From contig JAEYFY010000191.1 of the NCBI GenBank assembly GCA_023454395.1, positions 1 to 28,729 on the forward strand: a stretch of 28,729 nucleotides of DNA, in the 5' to 3' direction. This stretch comes from Pseudomonadota bacterium (GTDB lineage: Bacteria > Pseudomonadota > Gammaproteobacteria > Enterobacterales > Enterobacteriaceae). The position numbers were made by a program, and so were the translations under genes. Shown here piece after piece: positions 8,019 to 15,032 of this stretch (positions within the stretch are counted from its first letter, which is position 1; each line of letters begins with the position of its first letter). Under the pieces are notes generated by a model. It was not told where the DNA came from, made no database searches, and worked only from the letters and a program-made list of their open reading frames with translations.

Positions 8019-8048
8019 ATGTCTATCTTGCATATGAATAGCAATTAA
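8019..8048 (+). CDS. Nine-codon mini-ORF (leader or gene remnant)
   Basis: ATG TCT ATC TTG CAT ATG AAT AGC AAT TAA (MSILHMNSN) is preceded by AGGAG (8004-8008) at a spacing of 10 nt, a better ribosome site than that of the next gene. Its TAA directly abuts, in the same frame, an ATG at 8049 that continues into the antitoxin. It may be a leader peptide that couples translation to the antitoxin, or the surviving 5' end of a former Fur-regulated gene. No function can be assigned. Confidence 0.35.
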   Translation: MSILHMNSN

Positions 8049-8063
8049 ATGAAGGTAATTATT

Positions 8064-8333
8064 ATGTCTATAACAATGTCACAGAAACTAGCCCGAGAAG
8101 GGCTTGGTAATCCAGAGTTATTTCAAGGCGGTGTTTATATTACAAAAAATGGTCAAGCGGAGCTTTTTGTACAAACAGCCGAAGAAAGACAATTGGAGTT
8201 ACAAGAAAGAGAAAAAGAGCGCCAATCAAATGCTCTATTGAAATTGGTAATGATGGCGAAAGAAGATATAGCAAATGAACAAGTTATGTCTCCTGAAGAT
8301 GTCAAAAGAAAGCTACGTGGATCTCGAACTTAA
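8064..8333 (+). CDS. Antitoxin of a type II toxin-antitoxin pair
   Basis: This 89-residue acidic/basic, mostly helical protein precedes a RelE/ParE-type toxin, the usual order. It begins MSITMSQKLAREGLGNPELFQGG, a short beta-prone stretch (GVYITKNGQAELFVQT) follows, then a long charged helix (EERQLELQEREKERQ) and a C-terminal segment (MSPEDVKRKLRGSR) likely to wrap the toxin. I chose the ATG at 8064 because AAGG sits 8 nt upstream. The in-frame ATG at 8049 has no ribosome site, abuts the stop of the mini-ORF and would add only MKVII. The DNA-binding fold (Phd-like, or other) cannot be settled by eye. Autoregulation is usual for such pairs; here the Fur-overlapped promoter suggests an additional iron input. 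Confidence 0.78.
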   Translation: MSITMSQKLAREGLGNPELFQGGVYITKNGQAELFVQTAEERQLELQEREKERQSNALLKLVMMAKEDIANEQVMSPEDVKRKLRGSRT

Positions 8334-8347
8334 TATTAGGGGCGCTT

Positions 8348-8761
8348 TTGAAAAAACCTGTAAACATTAGAATATCAGAGACAGCTCTATGGTCATTAAA
8401 AGATGCAGAATCATTTAAACTCAGTTGCAGTAATAATAGTGAAACAGCAGCTATATTTGTAGACCAACTTTTTGACTCAACGATTGATGCTATCTCTCAA
8501 GATCCTACCCGTTATCGTTATAATGCAATGTTGGCAGACAAAGGGATCGCTATTCGTGAACGTATTGATGTAAACAGTCAGTTTCGTTGTTTATATGAAT
8601 TCAATGAAGAAAATAATACGGTCGATATATTACTTTTCATAAGTAAAAAACAAGATATTGAAGGAATGCTTTATCGTTGTTTAATATTAAAAAAAATGAT
8701 GAAAAATGATAAAAATCTCCTCAATCATTTTGTTATTGAGGAGATTTTCTTTCTAAGTTAA
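8348..8761 (+). CDS. RelE/ParE family toxin with an extended C-terminus
   Basis: This 137-residue protein has the compact RelE/ParE layout: an N-terminal beta strand (KPVNIRISETAL), two helices (SLKDAESFKLS; ETAAIFVDQLFDSTIDAI), then the beta-sheet core IAIRERIDVNSQFRCLYEFNEE, VDILLFISKKQDIEGMLYR. Targets of the superfamily are ribosome-bound mRNA or DNA gyrase; which applies is not decidable. The start is TTG at 8348, the only suitable one, with AGGGG upstream; the gap to the antitoxin is 14 nt. Related toxins that I recall end shortly after the ...LYRxLIL segment. Here about 22 further residues (KKMMKNDKN... to EEIFFLS) follow, and the last of them are encoded by a perfect terminator hairpin. 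This suggests loss of an earlier stop, and activity may be altered. Confidence 0.8.
   Translation: MKKPVNIRISETALWSLKDAESFKLSCSNNSETAAIFVDQLFDSTIDAISQDPTRYRYNAMLADKGIAIRERIDVNSQFRCLYEFNEENNTVDILLFISKKQDIEGMLYRCLILKKMMKNDKNLLNHFVIEEIFFLS
8712..8748. terminator. Bidirectional terminator inside the toxin 3' end
   Basis: AAAATCTCCTCAAT (8712-8725) and ATTGAGGAGATTTT (8735-8748) form a perfect 14-bp stem with a 9-nt loop. A-runs and T-runs on both sides make it usable for the toxin transcript (plus) and the convergent DUF218 gene (minus). It lies inside the toxin reading frame, ending 13 nt before the toxin stop. Confidence 0.85.
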
Positions 8762-8781
8762 TTAATGTTAAAACGTTCCCA

Positions 8782-9921
8782 TTAACGCTCTTCTAGTGGA
8801 TAACTGCGGAAACTCCATAATCCTAGCGCTTTTAAACCATCACGATAAATACCTTGTATATCTGATTTACTGGCTTTTTGTAATTCCGCTAATGGCTTAT
8901 CAGGTGCAACAACCGTTAAGTAAGTGATATCACTTGGACCACTTTGCCAACTTGCTAGAGTAAAAATTGCGTCGGCACGACGAACATGACTACCAGAGCT
9001 AATAATCACGGCTGTTTTAATATGATGTTTGGTTAAAGCATAACGGCTAAATAGCGCATTTTCGACTGTTGTACGCGCATAGTTCTCTTGGAAAATACGT
9101 TCTGGCGCAATACCGTTTTTCACCAACCAATCTGCCATTAACTTACCTTCCGTTTGATGCGCTTTAGGCACACCACCAGTGACGACAATCATTGCTTCAG
9201 GCAATTGTTTAGCCACTTCTAAGGTCTTATTTAAGCGATCTATCAAAATCTTATTCATGGTGCCATCAGGATTTAATGCATAACCCAATGTCACAATCGC
9301 GTTATTATCTTTGGTTTTCTTCAGTTTCGCTAAATCCGCAGGGGTTAATTTATCGCTTAATGGCATTTTGCTAACGCGATCAATTTGTGCAAAGAAGCGG
9401 CTAATTTCTTCTGCTTTTGCTGGGTTTAATGATTTCAATTTATTGAAATAGGCTTCGCTCTCTTTGTCTTTACCTTCAAAACGAGTCCATGAAGTGACGT
9501 AAATTAGCGCATCAATATCATCTGGTGCCGCTTCTAAAATCTGTTTATAAATCGTAATTGCGCGAGAAACATCATTGTTATAGATATAAGCGCTAGCGGT
9601 ACTAAATAATAAATCGAGGCGATAAGGCTCTAACTTATAAGCTTGTTGCAGTTTTTGCGCCACTATTTCCATATTTGATGGCAGTTTTCCCGTAAAGCCA
9701 GCGTCAGAGACACGCGCAGGTGACTTAAAGGCATCTAATGCATCTTGGATCAAACTATCAACCGTTTGACGCTGAGAAACATATTGCTGATAACTATTAT
9801 CTGGCTGATGAACTTTTTGGTAAGCCAATGCATTTGATGAGACGGTAAAACCTAAAGCAGCAATCGCTAACGAAATGACTGTTTTCTTGATATGAAGTGA
9901 AACACGGGAAGGTTGCGCCAT
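8782..9921 (-). CDS. Exported TPR plus DUF218 (ElyC/SanA/YdcF-like) protein
   Basis: This 379-residue protein has an N-terminal signal peptide (basic HIKKT, hydrophobic core, cleavage near SSNALA/YQ at about 33), so it is probably periplasmic. Residues about 85-175 are helical and TPR-like (AQKLQQAYKLEPYRLDLL, then AITIYKQILEAAPDDIDAL). Residues about 206-345 form a DUF218 domain: AIVTLGYALNPDG, IVVTGG (245-250), EGKLMADWLVKNGI, ENYARTTVENA (279-289), and AVIISSGSHVRRA (304-316). DUF218 proteins of the ElyC and SanA groups are linked to envelope integrity, and no enzymatic reaction is firmly established. The combination with a signal peptide and TPR part differs from short membrane-anchored SanA and YdcF. 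The ATG at 9921 is preceded by AAGGAC. The upstream 5' region holds a 7-bp hairpin (9953-9974) of unknown role. Confidence 0.82.
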   Translation of the reverse strand: MAQPSRVSLHIKKTVISLAIAALGFTVSSNALAYQKVHQPDNSYQQYVSQRQTVDSLIQDALDAFKSPARVSDAGFTGKLPSNMEIVAQKLQQAYKLEPYRLDLLFSTASAYIYNNDVSRAITIYKQILEAAPDDIDALIYVTSWTRFEGKDKESEAYFNKLKSLNPAKAEEISRFFAQIDRVSKMPLSDKLTPADLAKLKKTKDNNAIVTLGYALNPDGTMNKILIDRLNKTLEVAKQLPEAMIVVTGGVPKAHQTEGKLMADWLVKNGIAPERIFQENYARTTVENALFSRYALTKHHIKTAVIISSGSHVRRADAIFTLASWQSGPSDITYLTVVAPDKPLAELQKASKSDIQGIYRDGLKALGLWSFRSYPLEER

Positions 9922-10262
9922 TATCTTGTCCTTTTACGAAAAATAGTCTGCTTCTTCATCTGAGCGAATGAAGATAGAGAGTGTGACTCCCCACACCTAA
10001 TGGCAAAAGAAATACACACCGATAAATCTATACCTAACACCTATAATAAAGATCCCCGCATTAATTTTCAGTAATCTTTTTCACCTTATTGAAAAAAATA
10101 GCATTATTATGTAGATAGCTTATTTGACAGATGTTTTTATGTATTTTTATCTTTTGGTAAGTGATTTTGTTCTAATAAGTCATCCGTAATAAAGAATACA
10201 GACGATTTATTCTTGAGAAGAAAGAGAAAAGTTTGAAACTAAGTGATTATTTTGATCCTTCC
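9922..10262. other. Intergenic region between the DUF218 gene and the nadR terminator
   Basis: These 341 bases contain no supported gene. They hold the upstream region of the DUF218 gene, including the small inverted repeat TCTTCAT/ATGAAGA (9953-9959 with 9968-9974). The rest is AT-rich sequence without clear operators or repeats. Confidence 0.5.
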
Positions 10263-10298
10263 ATGTAAAAAAACGCCACTAATGGCGTTTTTTTACAT
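10263..10298. terminator. Terminator of the serB-radA-nadR operon
   Basis: ATGTAAAAAAACGCCA (10263-10278) pairs perfectly over 16 bp with TGGCGTTTTTTTACAT (10283-10298) around a CTAA loop. It begins 7 nt after the nadR stop on the minus strand. Internal A and T runs make it functional in both directions. Confidence 0.92.
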
Positions 10299-10305
10299 TA
10301 TGTTT

Positions 10306-11550
10306 TTACTCAATATGCTTTGATTGCATCATCAATAATTCTCTGACTAATTCAACGCAACTTAAGAAACGTTCGTCATAATCTGGGGAATTAATTTTAA
10401 TATATTCAATGTTATTTTTATCAAGCATTTCCATCAGTAAGGTTTGAAAACGACGTCTCTCTTTATCACTGCCTAAACTGCGCAAGCCATCTGCTACCCA
10501 CGGCGTATTGTTTTCTAGCAAGATAACTAAATCGAAACGGTATTCATCAATTAGCGCTTGAACAAAGGGATGCTCTTTACCTTCATAACGTAAACAAAAT
10601 GCCTGCGTTGTGACAAAATCCGTATCAACAAAAGCCACTTTATTGGCATATTTAACAGCAAAATCAATATATTGAGCATGTCCTAGTGCAATTTTATCGT
10701 AGTCGGAATATTGCAATGCCATTTCATCTCCACCTAAATGAGAAAAGACATAATCACGACCATATTCCCATGCACTTGTGGTATTGAAAATATTGGCAAG
10801 CTTATTAACCAACGTGGATTTACCGCTGGATTCGCCACCTAAAATAGCTACGGTACGCACAAAGAAGGGTTTAACTTCTGTGGGGATATATTCCCAATAT
10901 TTAAAAGGAGCTTGGCGAATTTGACTGCCACTGATATTCATAAATGAACGTTCTGGATCAATCAATACCGTTTCAATTCCTAAGAAAGCATTATATTGAT
11001 CCGCATCTTCTCGTTCGCTGGTATAGATAAAATCAGGGGTTATCTGCTTTTCTCGCAAAAACATGTTGATCCCTTCACTCCACATTTCCCAACCATGGGG
11101 TTGTGGCTCTATACCGTGTTCATCAAACTCATGAATACGAATATTTTTTTGATATTTAAAGGTTTGTAATAGCCAACGCAATCTGTCACTGACCGTCGGT
11201 TGTTGTGACATTGCACTGTTAATAAATAGATTTTTATCACGAGGATCGTCATGACAGAGGATCACATGTAATTCATCTACTTGACTACAAGCGCGTTGAA
11301 TTAAATAAATATGCCCTGTATGAAGCGGATAAAACTTGCCAAAAATAACACCGATAGTTTTCTTTTTTACTGGGTATTCTAACCCTAAAAATTGGTGTAA
11401 TGCCGACATCTTTTGGGCGCTGGGACTCTTGATTTTATTATTAATCAATTGGCTAAGATAGCCTTTCGTCATATCACTTTCATCAGCAACTTGTTGTAAA
11501 GTATATCCATTTTTTCTGATAGCCTGTTTGATATAATCAAAAGAACCCAT
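10306..11550 (-). CDS. nadR: NadR: NAD biosynthesis repressor / NMN adenylyltransferase / ribosylnicotinamide kinase
   Basis: NadR is a trifunctional cytoplasmic protein that represses NAD synthesis genes and converts nicotinamide riboside to NMN and then NAD. All three parts are visible in 414 residues. An N-terminal helix-turn-helix spans about 15-45 (YTLQQVADESDMTKGYLSQL). The NMN adenylyltransferase has the nucleotidyltransferase signature GKFYPLHTGH at 71-80 and ISGSQIR at 206-212. The C-terminal kinase has Walker A GGESSGKST at 238-246. Length fits E. coli NadR (about 410). The HTH is intact, so repressor function should be retained, unlike Haemophilus NadR, which lacks it. GGAGAAAAG precedes the ATG at 11550. 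It lies 11 nt after the radA stop, in the serB-radA-nadR operon. Confidence 0.97.
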   Translation of the reverse strand: MGSFDYIKQAIRKNGYTLQQVADESDMTKGYLSQLINNKIKSPSAQKMSALHQFLGLEYPVKKKTIGVIFGKFYPLHTGHIYLIQRACSQVDELHVILCHDDPRDKNLFINSAMSQQPTVSDRLRWLLQTFKYQKNIRIHEFDEHGIEPQPHGWEMWSEGINMFLREKQITPDFIYTSEREDADQYNAFLGIETVLIDPERSFMNISGSQIRQAPFKYWEYIPTEVKPFFVRTVAILGGESSGKSTLVNKLANIFNTTSAWEYGRDYVFSHLGGDEMALQYSDYDKIALGHAQYIDFAVKYANKVAFVDTDFVTTQAFCLRYEGKEHPFVQALIDEYRFDLVILLENNTPWVADGLRSLGSDKERRRFQTLLMEMLDKNNIEYIKINSPDYDERFLSCVELVRELLMMQSKHIE

Positions 11551-11561
11551 ACTTTTCTCCT

Positions 11562-12953
11562 TTAGAAGTCTTCCAAATCATCAAGGACAGATAACGCATC
11601 TGACAGCTTTTTCACACCATACACTTTCATATCAGGGGGATTTTTTTTCGGCATATTTGCGCTAGGTACAATTGCTCGTTTAAATCCATGTTTTGCTGCT
11701 TCTGCAATACGCTCTTGCCCACTAGGTACAGGTCGAATTTCTCCAGCAAGCCCTACTTCACCAAATATCACTAAATCACGCGGTAAAGGACGATTACGAA
11801 AACTCGATACTAATGATAATAACAAGGCTAAGTCTGCGCTGGTTTCCGTAACTTTTACCCCGCCAACCACATTAACAAAAACGTCTTGATCAGACATTTG
11901 TAATCCACCATGCCGATGTAAAACAGCAAGTAGAATAGCAAGACGATTTTGCTCTAATCCCACGGCGACACGGCGAGGATTGGACAACATCGAGTGGTCA
12001 ACTAACGCTTGTATCTCCACCAGCAAAGGTCTTGTACCTTCCCACACAACCATAACAGAGCTGCCTGATGTGATTTCATCGCCTCGACTTAAAAAGATAG
12101 CTGAGGGATTACTCACTTCTCGTAATCCCTGCTCTGTCATCGCAAACACACCTAACTCATTAACAGCGCCAAAACGGTTTTTATGGCTGCGTAAAGTACG
12201 AAAACGAGAGTCCGTTTCACCATCCAACATAACAGAACAGTCAATACAGTGTTCCAATACTTTCGGCCCAGCCAATGTGCCATCTTTTGTCACATGGCCT
12301 ACCATAATAATGGCAACATCATTGGTTTTAGCAAAACGCGTTAAATAAGCCGCGGTTTCTCGCACTTGAGCAACACTACCCGGTGAAGATTGAATATCTG
12401 CCATATGCATCACTTGAATAGAGTCAATCACCATTAATTTAGGCTGTTCTTGTGAGGCAATTAAACAAATTTGTTCAATACTGGTTTCTGACAACATATT
12501 CAGTTCTGCGGTCGGTAAACCTAATCGATGCGCACGCATAGCAACCTGTTGGAGTGACTCTTCACCCGTAACATATAGTGTTTTCATTTCTGTGGCTAAA
12601 CGGCACATGGTTTGCAGCAATAAGGTACTTTTACCTGCGCCGGGGCTTCCCCCGATTAAAATGGCACTTCCGGGTACTACACCACCACCTAATACACGGT
12701 CAAACTCTTTAAAGCCCGTTGAGAAACGCGGTAAGGCTTCAAGGCTAATTTCAGAGAGCTTTTGAACTCGGCTGACACCTTTTGCATCACCCGCAAATCC
12801 ACTAAAGCGATCATTACGGGAAGAAGGGGCGGCAGCAAGGCGCACTTCTGTAATTGTATTCCACGCATGACAGGCCGAACATTGTCCTTGCCAACGAGGA
12901 TAATCTGCACCACATTCATTACATACAAAGGCTCTTTTTGCTGCTTTTGCCAC
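11562..12953 (-). CDS. radA: DNA repair protein RadA (Sms)
   Basis: RadA is a RecA-like ATPase, shown in other bacteria to act as a hexameric helicase, that promotes branch migration of recombination intermediates. The 463-residue protein has the C4 zinc finger (Cys11, 14, 25, 28), Walker A GGSPGAGKST at 101-110, the diagnostic KNRFG motif at 258-262, and a C-terminal Lon-like domain without protease function (VNVVGGVKVTETSADLALLL, then FGEVGLAGEIRPV). The start is GTG at 12953, preceded by GGGAGAA. It gives MAKAAKRAFVCNECG, matching the E. coli N-terminus, so it is preferred. It is the middle gene of the operon, 38 nt after serB. Confidence 0.97.
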   Translation of the reverse strand: MAKAAKRAFVCNECGADYPRWQGQCSACHAWNTITEVRLAAAPSSRNDRFSGFAGDAKGVSRVQKLSEISLEALPRFSTGFKEFDRVLGGGVVPGSAILIGGSPGAGKSTLLLQTMCRLATEMKTLYVTGEESLQQVAMRAHRLGLPTAELNMLSETSIEQICLIASQEQPKLMVIDSIQVMHMADIQSSPGSVAQVRETAAYLTRFAKTNDVAIIMVGHVTKDGTLAGPKVLEHCIDCSVMLDGETDSRFRTLRSHKNRFGAVNELGVFAMTEQGLREVSNPSAIFLSRGDEITSGSSVMVVWEGTRPLLVEIQALVDHSMLSNPRRVAVGLEQNRLAILLAVLHRHGGLQMSDQDVFVNVVGGVKVTETSADLALLLSLVSSFRNRPLPRDLVIFGEVGLAGEIRPVPSGQERIAEAAKHGFKRAIVPSANMPKKNPPDMKVYGVKKLSDALSVLDDLEDF

Positions 12954-12991
12954 ACTTCTCTCCCAACAATAACGATTTTAGAAAAACGCGC

Positions 12992-13969
12992 TTAGCGCTC
13001 TTCGTGTTTTAAACCACCACTTAAAATGCACAATACGCCCATTAGATCCGCATGGCGTATAGCGACTTTCGCCTGAGCATACACTTTAGGCTTTGCATGA
13101 TAAGCAATACCAAGCCCTGCTTTTCTCAACATTTTAAGATCGTTTGCACCATCACCAATGGCAATTGTTTGCTCCATTGGGATCTCTAAATCTTTCGCTA
13201 AACGCGCTAACACTTGCGCTTTGTACTTCGCATCGACAATTGTGCCTTTAACTTTACCCGTTAGTTTGCCATCTTTAATTTCAAGATGGTTAGCAACAGC
13301 AGCCACTAAGCGTAATTTTTGTTTTAAATTATCGGCAAAGTACGTAAAGCCACCAGAAGCAATCGCAATATGCCAGTCCATTGCTTGAAGTTTACGCACT
13401 AGGCTCGTTAATCCTGGCATTAGTGGTAAATCATCCATTACTTTTTGCAAAATAGATGCATCCGCACCTTTAAGTTCAGCAACGCGGAGTTTTAAGCTTT
13501 CACTAAAATCCATTTCGCCTTGCATCGCGCGTTCTGTTATTGCTGCAACTTTATCTCCTACACCTGCCAGTTTTGCAATTTCATCAATGCACTCAATCTG
13601 AATAGCTGTGGAGTCCATATCCATCACTAGAAGCCCAGGAGAACGCAAACGAGGAATTTCACCTAGAGGAACGACATCTAAGCCACATTCATCAGATAAA
13701 CGGCGAATTCGACGGGTTAAACTACCGGCAATACGCACCACTTGATAATCATCAATACGCCATGAAGAAACCACTACGATTGCCACGCCTAATTTATGTT
13801 GGAACTCACTAATTCTTTTTTTATCGAGTTCTCGTCCATACAGTAACCATCCGCTATCACCAGCACGATAATCCAGTGGCATTACCTCTTCACCACTGAG
13901 TGATAACGGCAGACCTGGCCATTTACGGATTTCATCCGGTAAATAGCAATAGGTCAGACTATTTGACAT
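12992..13969 (-). CDS. serB: Phosphoserine phosphatase SerB
   Basis: SerB catalyses the last step of L-serine synthesis, phosphoserine to serine, and is a Mg-dependent HAD-superfamily enzyme in the cytoplasm. The 325 residues carry an N-terminal ACT-like regulatory region (1-105). The HAD catalytic domain follows: motif I DMDSTA at 117-122 with nucleophile Asp117, motif II in IAIASGGFTYF (201-211), the motif III region KYKAQVLARL (about 249-257), and motif IV GDGANDL at 272-278. CAGGAGAATAAGT precedes the ATG at 13969, a good ribosome site. It is the first gene of serB-radA-nadR and is divergent from ytjB across about 110 nt, the same arrangement as in E. coli. Confidence 0.97.
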   Translation of the reverse strand: MSNSLTYCYLPDEIRKWPGLPLSLSGEEVMPLDYRAGDSGWLLYGRELDKKRISEFQHKLGVAIVVVSSWRIDDYQVVRIAGSLTRRIRRLSDECGLDVVPLGEIPRLRSPGLLVMDMDSTAIQIECIDEIAKLAGVGDKVAAITERAMQGEMDFSESLKLRVAELKGADASILQKVMDDLPLMPGLTSLVRKLQAMDWHIAIASGGFTYFADNLKQKLRLVAAVANHLEIKDGKLTGKVKGTIVDAKYKAQVLARLAKDLEIPMEQTIAIGDGANDLKMLRKAGLGIAYHAKPKVYAQAKVAIRHADLMGVLCILSGGLKHEER

Positions 13970-14078
13970 ACTTATTCTCCTGTTTTCCCCTGTCTGAACA
14001 AAATAATCGTTATTCAGCCTATTCTATCTCTGGCTCATCTGGCAACATGCACATACTTGCTTACGCAAAAGGATGAAC

Positions 14079-14807
14079 ATGCTTAAAGACAAACTAAAAT
14101 TCAAACTACAAAAAACGGCGATTATACTGATCTGTATCGCACTATTGGCATTTCTTATGCAAGGCGCGTCTTATTTTAGCCGTGCCAATCAGCACGCCCG
14201 CATTACTCAGTTTGAAGAGCTTGCGAAAACGCTGGCAGAACAAGTTGCGTTCTCTTTATCCACTTATATAGATGGCAGTAGCAAAGATAACGTAAATCCC
14301 CTCATTATGGCTAATTTAAATCATCTGACCCATGATAGTCGGGTGCTTGATGCCAGTCTTTATCTAGAAGATGGTACACAAATAGCGCATAGTGGTGAAA
14401 ATGTCACTGTTAAAGAGCGATTAGCTTTAGAAGGGCAAAAAAGTGGCGGTTCTTTTAATCACCAACTTGTTGTGCCTGTGCCGGGCAAAGATAAACCCAA
14501 AGGTTTTTTAAGGCTCACACTGGATACTCATCAACTGGTCACTGAATCAAGTCAGGTCGATAACACCACTAATTTATTGCGAGTGATGTTATTAGTTGCA
14601 CTGGCGATTGGCTTTTTGCTTTCTCATAACCTTCTTCAACTAACGCCCGTTCATTGGCAACAGTCTCCTTATTTATTAACAGCCAATTTACCGCCTCGTA
14701 CTGAAAAAGAGGAAATGGAAGAAAACGAAAATAATGAAGAAGAGGGATCAAAAGAGGGTGTTAAAGAGAAAAATAGCGACACAGAAAATGAAACAAGTAA
14801 AACATAA
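14079..14807 (+). CDS. ytjB: YtjB/Smp family membrane-anchored periplasmic protein
   Basis: Similarity to E. coli YtjB (Smp, AhpA) is clear along the middle, for example LKFKLQKTAIILICIALLAF, RLALEGQKSGGSFNHQ and LRLTLDTHQL, then VDNTTNLLRVMLL. Two membrane helices (about 9-28 and 167-185) bracket a periplasmic domain of about 140 residues; the molecular role is unknown. I chose the ATG at 14079 (MLKDKLKF), which is spaced 6 nt from AAAAGG; the ATG at 14073 touches that ribosome site. The cytoplasmic tail is unusually long and acidic (repeated Glu/Asn from about residue 207 on), beyond the shorter tail of E. coli. It is divergent from serB, and a terminator follows. Confidence 0.88.
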   Translation: MLKDKLKFKLQKTAIILICIALLAFLMQGASYFSRANQHARITQFEELAKTLAEQVAFSLSTYIDGSSKDNVNPLIMANLNHLTHDSRVLDASLYLEDGTQIAHSGENVTVKERLALEGQKSGGSFNHQLVVPVPGKDKPKGFLRLTLDTHQLVTESSQVDNTTNLLRVMLLVALAIGFLLSHNLLQLTPVHWQQSPYLLTANLPPRTEKEEMEENENNEEEGSKEGVKEKNSDTENETSKT

Positions 14808-14833
14808 CGTCTTATTCTTTTAGTTTATCATTC

Positions 14834-14870
14834 AGTGAGTTTAGTCACTCATTAGCTAAACTCACTTTTT
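14834..14870 (+). terminator. Terminator of ytjB
   Basis: AGTGAGTTTAG (14834-14844) pairs with CTAAACTCACT (14856-14866), an 11-bp stem with an 11-nt loop, followed by TTTT. Confidence 0.88.
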
Positions 14871-14956
14871 CACTACTATTATTTAGATATATCTAATTTA
14901 TGCGTATTTTTGTGCTATTACCTTAATCTTTAAAGGGGTTTTGTTTAAAGTCACGG

Positions 14957-14970
14957 TAAATTTTAATCAA
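14957..14970 (+). promoter_or_regulatory. Weak FNR-like site upstream of yjjI
   Basis: TAAATTTTAATCAA has the right half (ATCAA) and the spacing of the FNR consensus TTGAT-N4-ATCAA, but a poor left half. It lies about 63-76 nt upstream of yjjI, an oxygen-sensitive enzyme gene, which makes anaerobic control reasonable. The sequence match alone is weak. Confidence 0.25.
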
Positions 14971-15032
14971 GTCATTAACCTAAAAAGATAAGTTTTAAAT
15001 CTTTTTCTGGCTCTTTGAGCGCTGAGGTGGTT

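Noticed and set aside
11980..12348. Plus-strand 122-codon ORF inside radA
   Set aside because: Antisense to conserved radA including the KNRFG region; no start signal.
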